Of a DNA stretch of 64,000 nt, positions 22,208-34,255 are shown piece by piece. Made by a program: the position numbers and the translations under genes. This DNA comes from Zelopaecilomyces penicillatus (taxonomy: Eukaryota > Ascomycota > Sordariomycetes > Hypocreales > Pseudodiploosporaceae): NCBI GenBank assembly GCA_005765155.1, contig VCCP01000002.1, positions 682,001 to 746,000 on the forward strand, in the 5' to 3' direction. How positions within the stretch are numbered: the stretch's first letter is position 1; the number at the start of each line of letters is the position of its first letter. The notes under the pieces were generated by a model, which worked only from the letters and a program-made list of their open reading frames with translations, did not search any database and was not told the DNA's origin.

Positions 22208-24225
22208 AATGCTTATTTCAACAATTGTGCATCAAGTCGGTTGCGGTTCCAGTTGACTAATTCTGCATTATCGTTCGATGGGATTCGATTTCCCTTTTAG
22301 ACGCCAGAAAACACTGCTGCCTATATTCCTGAAGATGCAAACCTGCAGTGGTTAATGAAACCACTCTTTGCCTGGTTAATAATGGAGGCTACTATGTGTT
22401 TCCGTTCATTATTTCGGGCATGTGCAACATCGACGTCTTAGCTTTTGTAGTACAATTAGGTAATAAATTAATTTACTACAGTACTTCCTACCCAGTCGAT
22501 GACGAGGGCCCTCCAATTCTTGCGAAAGTCTGGAGGTATGATGACATGCATATTCTTGACTCAATCGCCTATTCCAAACTCGAGGGTGATCATCCTCTGA
22601 TCCTCTTTTTCCATGACGCAGGTACTGTGCTTTATATTTTTTAAATACAAGGTTCTAGTGGAACTGAACTATCCCGCTAAACCAACCTGAACCTCCCCCT
22701 GACGTAGGAGATTGAGGAATTTATGGTCTTTTCGCATTTTTGGAAGGTTTCGAGTAATGTGCGAGGGTGTGACGTAAACTATCGATAACAGAAGTTTTTT
22801 CAAGCCCCTCCCTCCTTCTCGGGCCGCTTCAACTAACTGCCTACAGGTAATAGAGGGATTACTTTTTGTCAAGGCGTGCAACACGGGCCGTCTGAGAAGG
22901 ATAAGAAAAAGTTTTGTCTGTCTGCGCTATTAAAATGCCACGTAATTCGTTTGGAAATGGGTGAGAAAATGCCACCCTCCTCGTTGCTGGCCTTTGTCCC
23001 CCTCCCCCCTTCCCACCCTCTGGAAGCACTGATAAGGGGACGCACACGCTTTAGCATGGGAAGTATTATTACCAAATCGCAGTGCGCTCACACACACTGT
23101 GGATGGTCCATTTCAATGGCTCTCATAACAGCGACCCAGTACCACAGCGTCGCATGATGGCGCACCGGCAGCGCGTCTATAGGAGGGGCTTGAGGGCTTG
23201 CTTGGCTGTTTTACATCCACTGTAGCATGGGCGTGATGTGGCCCCACCCGGCGGTCCCATCGATAAGCCTGCTGCTAAAGCTTGCGCAGCGGGCTGCATG
23301 AGTGAGCTACAGCCTACAAGCCAGGTACATCGTACAAGGGTGAGCTACATGGTACTAACAAGGTACGTCCATCCGCCGGGCCGTTGTAGCTGCCAGTGCG
23401 GCCCCCACCAGGCCGCCGTTGCTCCCCAAAGAGGAAAAGACCCATTAGCACATGCCAATTATCCCTAGTATTCTTTTTTTTTTCTTGTTCGATTTTTCCT
23501 CCAAGATGCACCCACGGCGCTGCCTGGCAGTCTGGGTGTGGTTCCCAAGCAAGCTAAAGTACATACATAGCCAGTGGTTTGCAGGCCAGTCATGGCGGCA
23601 CTACAGGGCTTGTAGATCGATCGGTCCAGTGGGTATCAACCAGTGGCACCAGCACCAGCACCTGTAGCTATAGGCCCAAGAGGCCGTACAGGTACATGTG
23701 ATGTCAACCATGTGCTCGCTCTAGCAGGGCCGCACAGCTTGATTACAAGGCACAAGGCACCAAACACAAGGCAGAGCACAGCGTCACTCCCACGTCGACT
23801 CCCAGCTGCCCACCAACGTAACCGGCGTCTGCCATCACCTGCTACTCGCCCAATCCTGACTAAAGGGAATTCCCAGGTGCATTCCCATCTTGTGGCCATC
23901 TGTCCCTCTTTCTGCTTTCTACTTCTTCTCCTCACCTCCCACCCACCCTCAAAAACCTGACCCTTCTTCTCTTCATCCTACACTGTTCCTCTGCAAAACG
24001 CTTGTGCATCCCCAGCTTCTGGTACGGATACTCTGCCCCTCCTCCCCACGGCCCTGCAAAGCTGTGTGTGCCCTACCCAAAGCTCCGTCTTGCCCTCAAC
24101 ACGGACCAGAACTGACGATTTGCCCCCTCCATTGTAAACAGACCCAGATTTACCTTACTTTTGCCCTTTCACGGCACTCCGCTCGTCTCTCACAAAAAAG
24201 CAAACGCCACAGAAACCTCGTCGCC
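22208..24225. other. 2 kb intergenic region with rtn1 leader
   Basis: No gene is supportable. A 98-codon frame at 22348-22644 begins with GTG and resembles nothing known. From about 23880 to 24225 the plus strand is strongly pyrimidine-rich, as expected of a long transcribed leader of the reticulon gene. Confidence 0.5.
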
Positions 24226-25584
24226 ATGGCTAACAAAGCTGGTGCGGCCAACGGAAAATCCGTTATCGAAAACACCAAGAACAGTATGGTATGTTAAACA
24301 TGCTTCACCAGTCCCTGCTATAGCTTTTATACTGTTTGCTGACCTGGGGTTGTAGTTATATTCCCGCTCACAAGAAATTGGATGACCTTTTGTGTGCGTT
24401 GCAATAGCTGACATATAACCCCTCCAGACGCTGCTGCGGCTTTCAACTCCGTGACGAATGGTGCGTCATCAATTTTCTACCTCACCTGTCCTTTTGTTCC
24501 TCTCATTTTGCTTGCTGCAATATAGTATCAATGCTTACCTTTCTGTGCTTCCATAGGCCCTGTTGCTCAGAATGTCAAGAACGAGACTGCCAAAACCTCC
24601 GATGAGCTATCCAATTTGGCAGCTTCTCGCAGGACTCCCGACAGCCCCGCCGCCACTGGCCAGCCTCTGACGCACTACCACTCTTTCTTTTCAGAGCTCT
24701 TGTCTTGGAAGAATCCCCGTAAGTAATAATGACTTCGCACAAATGAGCGACCCCCTCCCATCCCCCATTGGCTTTCATCATACTGATGAGAGCTACTTTT
24801 AGGTGCCTCGGCCATCGCCTACGTTTCTATTGTTTCCGCCATCACCATTGCACGATACCTCGATCTTATCCGCTGGACCTTCAAGCTCTCCTGGATGGCA
24901 CTGGCCACCACTATTGCCGCTGAGATTACTGGAAACCTTGTTTTGAGCCGTGGCCTTGCCTCTCAGTTCCGTCCCCGCCAATACTACACTGTGCAGCGCG
25001 AAACGTTGGACGGCATGATTGGTGATGTCCACGAGCTTGTTAACTTCTTCGTCATCGAGGCACAGAGAATTCTATTTGTCGAGAATGTTGGCGCTTCTGC
25101 AGGTGTAAGAAACTCTTCTCAAGAGCTGACCCGTCATTTTCTAGAAGCTGATGATGTGTTTCCAATCTAGGCATGCGCTGCTGCTTTCGTTTCTTACTTC
25201 CTTGTCAAGCTTATGCCTTACTGGGGTCTCGCTATTGTCGGAACCAGTGTCGCATTCTTTGTCCCTCTCATCTACACCACCAACCAGGAGCTTATCGACC
25301 ACTACATCAAGAACGCCTCCGAGGCAATCAACGCCCAGACTGCTCAGGTAAAGAGCGTTGCACAGAAGCAAGCTGACCAAATCTCAGCAATGGGAAAGCA
25401 GTATGCTGGTGATTACACCGGCAAAGTACAAGACATGCTGCGTGGACGTAGCGTCTCACCTACTACCTCCCCCAAGCTTGTTACCAAGCAACCTGAGTTC
25501 CCATCACCCCCAACTCAGGAGCCTGAGAAGACCAAGCTTTCGGGGACCTCTGCTCCCAAGGCAGAGCCTCTTATTGCCGTTTAG
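24226..25584 (+). CDS. rtn1: reticulon-like ER membrane protein
   Basis: Reticulons insert hairpins into the ER membrane and bend it into tubules. The five-exon model is 24226-24283, 24428-24460 (only 33 nt), 24557-24718, 24803-25104 and 25171-25584, about 322 aa. The N-terminus ('NSVTNGPVAQNVKNE', 'TGQPLTHYHSFFSELLSW') leads into the reticulon homology domain. Its two long hydrophobic hairpins are 'AIAYVSIVSAITIARYLDLI' with the following helix, and 'FVSYFLVKLMPYWGLAIVGT' with 'SVAFFVPLIYTT'. They are separated by a hydrophilic loop containing 'DVHELVNFFVIEAQRILF', and the end of the domain is marked by 'NQELIDHYI'. An amphipathic helix and a Pro/Ser/Thr-rich tail follow. Keeping the frame into exon 2 requires the weaker upstream donor GTATGG at 24284, not GTATGT five bases later. 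Confidence 0.93.
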
Positions 25585-26350
25585 ATGGTGTTATTGTCAT
25601 GACTTATACGCGCGCATGACCTAAAAGAATTGATAAGGCTGCATTAGGCAAAGCACTTCTGTGATGGGCTTGATGAGAAGCTTGCCCTTTGTTATTCCGG
25701 CCATGGAGTTGCTCTAGTGCTTCATAGCCAGATCCGGATATTCCTAATTGCCAGCTCATTGTCAATTTTCCGGCAAAGCGACAGTTGAGACAAGTGGTGG
25801 ATGATAAGATATTGGCCTTGGCGACTTATAGCTACGCTGTTTTCAATCAGGCGAGAAAAGCAGTAGCCCACTGCGAGATGAGAAGAGTGAGGGGAATGGG
25901 CATGGTTTACAACAGGAATTTCGCCATCATAATGGAGGTGGTCATGGATAACTCATTTTCGGTTTCCTTTTGTTTCGGTCCATGCCTCGGAGCGGTTTCG
26001 AGGAAGATTGTACAAGTGTGCATGCGTGTTTTTATGTGCAGGTGCTTTTTTGCCCGGAGTTTACTCTTAGCCTTAGTTAGGCTTTCTCAAATGATACTCT
26101 GTTTCCAATGATTTTTCCAATATATTCCTAGTATGACAGCGAACAAAGGTTCGAAGGGTCCAACAAACCTTACAATCTATTGATCAATGATCGATGGTAG
26201 GTGGCACCAATACGTGTCTATATCAAGACAAGTGAATGTAGTGAGAGAAGAGTGACCAAGTCAACATGAACTCAAGTTTAACTGTGTAAAAAATCTCAGG
26301 TATTGGATTATATATACAACGTCTTAACACCCATCGCCACGGCGATGCTA
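25585..26350. other. convergent intergenic region rtn1/bms1
   Basis: These 766 bases separate the stops of two convergent genes and should be 3' untranslated sequence of both. A 108-codon plus-strand frame at 25785-26111 has no family resemblance. I see nothing else. Confidence 0.55.
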
Positions 26351-29300
26351 TCATCTTCTCCTTTTACCACCACCGCCACTCTCCTCATTAGCTCTCTTAC
26401 GACCATTCTTGCGCCAAAACTCCTTGCTCTCCCTCTTTTCTCTAGCCTCCTTCTTCTCTTCGTTATCAGCCAGCTTCTTGCGGAAAGCAGCACGGTTCTC
26501 ATCCTTCTTGACACGACGTTTGGCAGCGGCCTCATTGCGGACGGTGAGCAGCTTCTGCATGAGATTACGGGCCTTCTTCTCCTCGCCGCTGAGGATAACA
26601 GCGCGCTTCTGCATGTAGGTCTGCTTCTTCTGGGGCTTCATCTGGACGATCTGGGACTTGAAGGGGAGCTCGGCGGCGAGGGCGCGGGGTACCTTGAGGG
26701 AGTTGAAGTGGCGGTTCTCGCGCTCAATCTTGCGGTACTGGCTGTTCTTGAGTTGGGGGGTGGCGATGCCAGCGTCGCGGCGGACCTCGCCGGTGAGGCG
26801 CATGGGTTGCCAGCCGATGAGGTTGGTGACGGCGTTGTAGAAGCGGTGGGGCTTGATGGGGTACCAGGCGCGCAGGAAGACGATGTCGCTAGCGAGGATC
26901 TTGTCTTCAAAGGTGGCACGGAAGTGGCCCTCGGGTTTGGAGAGTGCGCGTTTGATCTGGCCGCGGATGCCGGAGACGGTCTTGACAGCGGCGCCTTCAA
27001 ATTTGGCAATCTCAAGCGACGAGTTGAACATGCCCTTGATGAAGGCAGTGTTCTTAAAGATCTTGTAAGGCTCGCCTGTGAGCTTGAGCTTCTTGACAAT
27101 CTCGGTGGACTCGTCAACGCTGAGGACTGTGCCGGTTGCGGCAATGCGGAAGCCCGGTGTCTGAGGGGAGAAGGAGTTGAAGCACACAAAGCCTGTGTTG
27201 GGTGCGATGAGCGGTGCGTAGACGGTGCCGAAGCAGTGCATATGTTCGGGAGTGTACTTGAGCATACGGTTACGCGTACGTGAGTCGGAGATGCTGTAGA
27301 TGGGTAGCGTCTGGAACCGCCGCCAGCCGAGAGAGAAGATAAGGGGGTCGTTGGTCTTGAGGATCTTCTTGTGCCATCGGTGTCGTTTGATACGAACCTG
27401 CACGAAACCCCAACGGTCTTCTGTCGCAGACAACCCGCCCACGACGATAGGTAGCCGTGAGTTGAAGCGCGACGTAAACTCGGCGGGTACACCCTCGAGT
27501 ACTAACTTGGCGTACTTGCCGGCCCTGAACCCTTCTACCGCGACCCGCTGCCTTTCGTCGAGCGTCTCAAACTCCTCCTTGTTAATGTCGAGCTGCTTCT
27601 GGATTACCGCCTTTTGCGCGTCGTACCAGTCATCTTCGCCAAACTCCTGCACATCGCCGCCCTCTCGCCGAGCATTGGCCTTGTCGTTGAGGAAACCGTC
27701 TCTGTCTTCCTCTTCAAAGCGTAGCTTGAGCTCTTCTTTTCGCCGGGCGTTCTTTTCTCTCTCGGCATCAATATCCTCGACTGGTTCAGGTGCCTCTGAC
27801 TGCTCCGGCTTTTCGGCCTCTAGATCCTCAAAGACACCGTCGCCTTCATCGTCCTCATCGTCGAAATCCTTGAATTCATCATCTTCATCGTCATCCTCAC
27901 CCTCACCCTTTCTGTTCAGGTCGGCGGTTGTGAATCTTCGCCGCAGCTTCTCCATATTCTCGTCCAAGGCCCACTTGGCCGCAAGATCCTCATAATCGTA
28001 CTCTGGTATTGACCGATCCTCTATCGCGTCCTCATTCTCTTGTGAGGTCTTTTTGAAGAACTCCTCGTCATCAGAGTCTGCTTCGATGTCCTCCTCTTTG
28101 TCGTCGTCATTCTCTCCCCTCCAGCGCTTGAGAGCATTGTCTGGGGTCATGGACAAGTCATACATGTAACGAGCGAGGTCGCCTGTGTGATATGACCGCC
28201 TCCTTCCATGGAGCCTCATGGCCTTTTCTGATAGGTTGTCCTTCCATCTCAGGGCAGCGGTCTCCTCATCCGAGTCGTACTCCTCGTCATCTTCAGCACC
28301 CTCTTCCTCTGAGAGTGAACCGAGATCAGAGTCGCTGTCAGCGAATGCGACGTCTTCCTCCCCGCCCGCCTTGTCAGCATTCTTGCGGAACATGCTGCCA
28401 AGCTTTCCCTCGTGGAATTCAACATCACCATCGGAACCTTCGGCATCACTACCACTGACAAAGCCTTGGTTATCATCATCTTCTTCATCGCCGAACTCGC
28501 CCTCCTCGTCGTCGCCCTCATCCCGCTCAGCCATCCTTGCTTTTCGCTGTGTCTTTCTGCCTGTGTCTTCTTCTTGTGTCAACTCCTTGACTTCTTTGCC
28601 GCCCTTGAACAGCTGCACACCATCCTCTGTCTCTCCAAGCAGTCTCCGTCCAGATTGCATGCCCACAATCATCTCCTCGCCCTCGCCACGCTCCACACCC
28701 TCAGCATCTTTGTCAAATGTAAAGCCGTTTTCTCGAGTAATCCAGATAGCATCTCCGTCAACCTTAAGACCACTCCTATCAGACATAGGGGCATATAGTT
28801 TTTTTTCTTTCTCGTCTAATCTGCGCCGACCTGTTTTGCCAGTGATTTTTGCTAGCGCCGCCTCCATTGCTGGAGTAGGACATGGATCAGGCAGCAACTC
28901 CATTTTAGAGACTGTAAAATCGCCAAGACCTGGTACGTGAACCCGTTGGCCTTGAGACGCAAAGTTGGTTCCGCGCAAGTATCCCGACAAAACAATGGAT
29001 CGGTCGCAGTTAGAGTCCTCCTCAATTTTCGTGGGGTGGGTAATGTCGCGAAAGCTATCGATGATTGAGTAGGGATGGGCGTTGCGCCAAATCAGCGGAC
29101 GAGGGTTCTTCATGACAGATAAAAAGCGAGACAGGTTGTGAATTTCGCGATCGGGGTAACGGCCGTTCATGACTCCAGAGAGATAGAAGAGATGCGCTCC
29201 TTGGTACAACTCTGTCCATAGTCGTCTTTTTAATCGCTTTTTCGCATCCTTGAGAGCTTGCGGTTTTCGGAACAGGTCCAAGTGCGTTAGAATACCAAAA

Positions 29301-29925
29301 ACGTTGCCGGGCATTCCAGTCGCCGCCAAAACGTTGAGAAACTCCATAGTCTCCATCTCAAAGCCATAATTTCCGTCAATCATGAGGAGGATAATGTCTG
29401 CCACCTTGGCGATGTCCACCATGGATTCGAGCACGTTCGGGCATTCGACAAAGGTGAGTCGCTGTTTCTTGGACGTGACGATGGTGATGGGACCCTGAGG
29501 GTCAGTAATCGTTTCCTTGGCATATCGACGGATGAGCGACTTTAGTAGCGTCGTCTTTCCAACACCTGGAGGTCCGACAATGGCGACAAGGCGAGGCGGC
29601 GCCTCCTCCGGCAGTCGGTCGACAAGTGGAACATGAAGCCGTCTCTCTTTGATCTATCAAGGGAAGTCAGTAAGATCCCAATGGCCTGGTGAACAGCACT
29701 TTTGGCATGTTAACGGGGTGCGCACATCTTGTGATCGAGCCGCTTGTCGCTGAAGCTTGCCGGGCTTGGAAAAGGCAAAAGCCTTGGGGTTGTGGTCTAT
29801 GTTGGTGTCAGCGCGTGTTGCCCAGCATGGCAATTGTTTGGCCTTGCAACACGGTTCATCGTACCTCCGGTATGCTGCTTCTTCTCCTTGGACTTGCGAT
29901 GCGGCTTATGCGTTTGTTCTTCCAT
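26351..29925 (-). CDS. bms1: ribosome biogenesis GTPase Bms1
   Basis: Bms1 is an essential nucleolar GTPase of the 90S/SSU processome. It binds Rcl1 and is needed for early 35S pre-rRNA cleavages and 40S assembly. Exons are 29925-29865, 29796-29726 and 29653-26351, about 1144 aa (yeast 1183). The two small first exons give 'MEEQTHKPHRKSKEKK' and 'NPKAFAFSKPGKLQRQAARS', the typical basic start. The P-loop GPPGVGKT is at about 71-78, followed by 'TFVECPN' (the family's unusual G3) and 'VADIILLMIDGNYGFEMETM'. The centre is strongly acidic with repeated Asp/Glu blocks. The C-terminal Bms1/Tsr1 domain contains 'IKRHRWHKKILKTNDPLIFS', 'LGWRRFQTLPIYS' and 'GIRGQIKRALSKPEGHFRAT'. It ends in a very basic coiled tail. 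Introns are phase 1 and phase 0 with standard signals. Long plus-strand open frames inside it are shadows. Confidence 0.97.
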
Positions 29926-31050
29926 GGTTGCTTGTTGTCGCCAACATCGGTCTGAGAGGGCAGCTCAAGGCAGATGAAGTCGTTCTACTAACCTACTGTC
30001 TATCTATGGTGGGAAATAATTTTTCTGCTGATAGCGATAAGCGTTGTTATCGATAGTGTGTGTGTGTGGGGCCGGCTGGTGCAGGCTGCCCCACCATGAT
30101 TGTCTCGCATTGCTTCGAAAAGTAGTCTGACGATACCTTCATTTGCATTCTATACGTTAAAGAGCCATATATCTAACTTCCTTGTGTCATATGTTTCATT
30201 TCTACATCATTTCTATATAGCTTCAGCGCAAGTAAATTTGAAGCATTCTAGTCCATTCCTGCGTCTATACCCTACCCGAAACGTTTAACCCGTGAAACAA
30301 TCCTAAGAAATCTCTCCAGTCCTGGAGATTCTACCCACAGGAAAAGACGAATCGATGTTGCACCCTATCATGCAATAGTTTGCAGCCAGGCCATCGCTTT
30401 CACTTGCCCGTAGCAGTTGCGTCGAGACAATCCATTGCTTTTAGGCTTCAGTAGGCTCCTTCTCGCCGCCGTAAATCCCCGCAGTATCGACGCTTCCCAG
30501 GGCAGATTTGAAAGCGGTTACGGGGAGTAGTGATATATGCCCATTTTATATCGGTGGTTCAAACTGCATTTTTTTCCTTTTCGATCAGTACTTATTTGAT
30601 CACCCTTTCCATCGGCGTGTGTGAAGTAGAACTTGCTATCGCTATAGGCTGCCTCAGTCCGACAGAGTGTCAGATCAAGGAGGGAAGTTTTCAATCACGC
30701 ATGCATCCCGCCATGCACAGAGAATCCACCATTTGTGTGATAACATGGGAGCTATTCCGCTCTATATTCCACCGCACTTGCCCGGTTTCAATCTGACCAA
30801 AAGTGTTCCTGGATGAACTGAAAAGAGGAAATCAGAAGGTCTAAAACAATTCTGGATATGTTGAAAGGGATGGTTTTGCTTCCTTTCCTTTGGGTGTATG
30901 CATAATAGGCAAACTGTGACAAAGTCGCGACATGTTATTTCTAAAATGTCGGAATATATACTGATGAACGGAATGTGACTAAGGTTTGTAGGCAATCCTC
31001 TGGAAGTGGATCGATAGACTGGTGAAGGCGAGTAAATCTGAGCCGCGTGT
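29926..31050. other. intergenic region upstream of bms1
   Basis: This 1.1 kb should carry the bms1 promoter and the 3' flank of the next minus-strand gene. A GATAA-type inverted repeat, CGATAA-GCGTTG-TTATCG, sits at about 30035-30052, next to a short TG repeat. I see no gene. Confidence 0.5.
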
Positions 31051-32292
31051 TCATCCTGCTGTCGAGGGCGTCGTTCGTCCGCGCTGTTCCTTCCCACTAG
31101 ATGCGCTTCGAGGTTTCTCCTTCTCACGATCTCCGATTTTCCTTTGACGATTACGGTTTTTGTGTCGCCGGCTTTGCTGCTGGTGTAATGACGTGGCATT
31201 ATGACGGTTCTTTGCACGCTCAGGTGGATGGTGTGTGATGTCTTTTTCTTCACTCTCATTATCACTGTCGCTGGCAGGGGAGGGATCGCCCAACGGATCA
31301 CCACCCAATTTTGGTTTCTGGCCAGTCCCCAAGACTCTGCGATCTTTTATTGGAGGCAGTTTCTCTGCCAGCTTCACACTTGACTTGGCCCAGTCCCACC
31401 ATCCCTGTCTCGGACGAACCCACTGACCAATGCCCAAAAGGTAATGCCGCTGTTCGCTAGGCAGGTCAAACCAGACAAATTCCTTGTTGCTATTGATTCG
31501 ACCTTCCATAACAAAGTCGCCGATTCCTTCTGGAATCTTGAGTCGTTCAGCGACAAGGATGGGTTGATATGCTGGAATCACGAGGTGGAACTTGACGGGC
31601 CGGAGAGGTTGCCCTTCCTTTTCAGCTTTCTTTTCCTTTTGCGTCTGACGCTTCCGGGCTGCCAGCATAAACACGAAGACGGTATCGATCTGATTCGTAT
31701 AGCCGCAAAACCTGGGGCCTAGGGGAGCTGTTTCAAGCAGATGATAGAATTCGGGATACCAGTCGTTGTCGGGGTGGTAGAGGAAAAACCAGTGATCACA
31801 GACCGGATCGTCCACGGTCTCTCCAAGCCGCTGTTTGAGCATTTTGTATGAGTAGCCAGGGAATTTTTCCTGGGCCATGAGAGCAGTCTGCGCCGCCAAT
31901 GTGGCTGAAATGTCCTGAAGCCGGGCGGCAATAAGCTGAAGAGCCTGAACCCCCTGATAGGTCATGACCACGTTGGCCGCGATTCCCACTGTCATGGCAA
32001 TTGTGTTAAAGGAGGCGAAGATCTTGACGCTGTCGCAGAGCGACCGACCCATGACCTGCATCGAAGGAATGAACTCGTGGAGATCATCTGCTACTAGGGA
32101 GGCTTTGGGGAGAAATTCGCCCAGCCTCTCAGAAGCATCACTTATGTTGTGAGCAACCTGTACTGCTTTGAAGATGCCATGGCCGACTTCGACAGTCTTC
32201 ACTAGGGGTACAGCCCTGGCGGAGATTTTGACTGCGGTCTTGACGGCCTTGGACCCTGCCTTGCGAGACCAACTCCAAGGGACGAGATCCAT
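31051..32292 (-). CDS. uncharacterised fungal protein, 413 aa
   Basis: A single open frame starts at an ATG in good context and encodes a protein I cannot assign. The first 90 residues are basic and Val/Ala-rich, probably helical. A hydrophobic stretch near 94-112 ('FNTIAMTVGIAANVVMTYQG') could be a membrane span, and an amphipathic helix ('LQLIAARLQDISATLAAQTA') follows. A central domain of about 160 residues has an aromatic-rich motif, 'HWFFLYHPDNDWYPEFYHLL', and later 'FVWFDLPSEQRHYLLGIGQW'. The last 90 residues are charged and disordered. A helical segment followed by an aromatic central block looks like a folded, lineage-restricted fungal family. A location or function cannot be given. 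Confidence 0.75.
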   Translation of the reverse strand: MDLVPWSWSRKAGSKAVKTAVKISARAVPLVKTVEVGHGIFKAVQVAHNISDASERLGEFLPKASLVADDLHEFIPSMQVMGRSLCDSVKIFASFNTIAMTVGIAANVVMTYQGVQALQLIAARLQDISATLAAQTALMAQEKFPGYSYKMLKQRLGETVDDPVCDHWFFLYHPDNDWYPEFYHLLETAPLGPRFCGYTNQIDTVFVFMLAARKRQTQKEKKAEKEGQPLRPVKFHLVIPAYQPILVAERLKIPEGIGDFVMEGRINSNKEFVWFDLPSEQRHYLLGIGQWVRPRQGWWDWAKSSVKLAEKLPPIKDRRVLGTGQKPKLGGDPLGDPSPASDSDNESEEKDITHHPPERAKNRHNATSLHQQQSRRHKNRNRQRKIGDREKEKPRSASSGKEQRGRTTPSTAG

Positions 32293-33529
32293 GGCGATTC
32301 AAGCAAATGAATCGATAAAACAAGAGAGTCAGCTTTCATGTGAAGCAACAGGGCCTGGTGGAAAGACGATGTTCGGCATTCTTGAATCTCACAAGTGCTC
32401 GAGGCCCAACGTCTCCGCCCCACGCTACGTGGTGGTGTAGGCGTTGAAGATACACGCGCTTCATGGTTGACCGTGTTGTCAGAAATGCTGTTCGCCCTGC
32501 AGCAGCAGTTCGCTGATGCAAGGTGAGTCAACCAGACTCTGTTATTGGTTCAGACCAGGTCAGCCGATATCTGAACACCAATGATCCCCTTTTTTAAGCT
32601 GGGGCCAGCATTGATTGCGTTGGCAGGGAGGCGTTGGGTCATGGTAATAAAGCTGCATAGGAATGCGTTGTCTCCCCTAAATGGATTATGTAAGGCATAA
32701 GTCGGTCAGAGCTTCAAATCCTCTATCGATAAGAAAGAACGTGGGTGAGCTTTCGTTGGAGCTACCAGAGTTGGTGTGAACTTGTCATCACTCAAGATGG
32801 TTCAAACCCTATTTTCTCATGTGCTCAGCTCGACATGGTTTTTGTGAACCATGCCTCTTGGTGAAATTTCAAAACTAAATCTACTCGATTCCGGACGCGA
32901 AGTGGCTTGTCGGTGCCGATTCGGCGACCGAGAACGTTAATGACAGCGAGAGGCGATGATAAGAACAACCAAGAGACACAAAGGTTACTTGCCGGTGCAC
33001 GGATAAAACTAGACTACATCCCGTTACACCACATCTGGGGGAAGGCTTTCGATAGTCCCCTCCCATCAGGCTGAAATAGAGATGGGCGTGTGCCGCACAA
33101 GAGGCCTGTCATGGACCCTAGTCTACCTTGGCGATTCCACCACCCGCCGCCGCGGGGCCCGTCGTCCATGGAAGTACCCTAGATGACTGCGCGGGGACGA
33201 ACATGTGGTTGATGCACAGCTTTCGGTGGTTGCCAAGACTGCAGATGTTGATTGAATACCAGAAGCCTACGTGTTACACGCAGGACAAATCGATGAAGCT
33301 ACAACACGTGTACGTCCTATCCTGTTCTGTGCCCAATGCATGTTCAGTTGACACCAAGTTCCCAATCAACCGTAAGGGATACTACTGGCTGTTCCAAACA
33401 ATGACGCTACTCAAAACACGAACTTTACCGTGAGATCCAGGTTCATAGACTGCCTCAACAATTCACGACCGATTTACCAATGAGGATCTTTCGAATAACA
33501 TGTTTTATTTATATTTTCAGAATTATGTA
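32293..33529. other. intergenic region
   Basis: No supportable gene. A 101-codon plus-strand frame at 33128-33433 and a 90-codon frame overlapping the start of the previous gene show no domain or splice context. The region should include the promoter of the minus-strand gene at 32292. Confidence 0.5.
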
Positions 33530-33616
33530 ATGCCAAATGTATCTTTTGTTGCGCTATTACTTCGATAAGTTGTGTCCACCACCAGCATCACAAGCTTCTT
33601 GCAACAGCATGTGTGC

Positions 33617-34255
33617 ATGAACCTCTCTATATCCTCTAATTGGGACACTGGTTCGACCAAGACACATTTCATCATTTTTAAAGCCATCGTGCGACTGTAC
33701 AAGACAATCAAGCTAAAGTGCGGACAAATAAACGTTCCTGCACCCTTATGCGAGTACAGAGTACAAGTGCAGCCCAAGGACAGCTTCGCTACCCCGCAAG
33801 GATCTCTCCTCCACGATAGAGATGTGTTGTTACAATACGAAATATACGCCAAGACACCCTTCTTGATACATCTGGTGGTTGAGGCGTTCGTTGTGAATTT
33901 AAAATGTACTACGAAAGCTCCAACATTTAGAGATATCTGTATCGTCTTTATAGAGACATCAACTCCTGTAGATGAGACTTTGACACATTGCACACAAGAG
34001 TCAGTGGTATATTTTATACTCCCACATTCGGATGTATTTCGTGTTGAGATCGTTTTCGAATGGGCATTACCAAAGAAACATGTTTTTTATCAAATCTTCC
34101 CCCAAATTCCGATTGATCATGGGGCTCATCATCTCTTTGATGAACTGAGCCTCTCTGTATCTACATCAGAATCACGAGCCAGGCTTACGGTGGATTTTCA
34201 ACTTCAATCTTGTGTTGATTTGTCAGAAATTGACAAGACAGCCCTACGGAATTGA
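33617..34255 (+). CDS. possible orphan or decayed protein gene
   Basis: An open frame of about 212 codons runs from the ATG at 33617 to the TGA at 34253. Its composition is protein-like: hydrophobic beta-type stretches such as 'FLIHLVVEAFVVNLKC' alternate with polar ones. I recognise no family. The frame stays open upstream to 33569, where it meets TAA (33566-33568). Twelve more sense codons from an ATG at 33530 precede that stop in the same frame, just after a TTTTCAG that could be a splice acceptor. So this may be the end of a longer, now interrupted gene, or a lineage-specific short gene. Its surroundings are A+T-rich. No signal peptide or clear membrane span is present. Confidence 0.35.
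   Translation: MNLSISSNWDTGSTKTHFIIFKAIVRLYKTIKLKCGQINVPAPLCEYRVQVQPKDSFATPQGSLLHDRDVLLQYEIYAKTPFLIHLVVEAFVVNLKCTTKAPTFRDICIVFIETSTPVDETLTHCTQESVVYFILPHSDVFRVEIVFEWALPKKHVFYQIFPQIPIDHGAHHLFDELSLSVSTSESRARLTVDFQLQSCVDLSEIDKTALRN

Noticed and set aside
22348..22644. 98-codon frame between the DUF3669 pair and rtn1
   Set aside because: Starts with GTG, no recognisable domain, no splice partners; weak evidence for coding.
26303..27283. 326-codon plus-strand frame rich in Leu, Gly, Glu and Asp
   Set aside because: Antisense shadow of the conserved C-terminal part of bms1; it exists because of codon bias on the other strand.
28218..28940. 240-codon plus-strand Ser/Pro-rich frame
   Set aside because: Antisense of the acidic GAA/GAC-rich centre of bms1, which reads as Ser-rich on the opposite strand.
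33523..33993. 156-codon minus-strand frame
   Set aside because: Antisense overlap with the slightly more protein-like plus-strand frame; at most one is real and neither is well supported.
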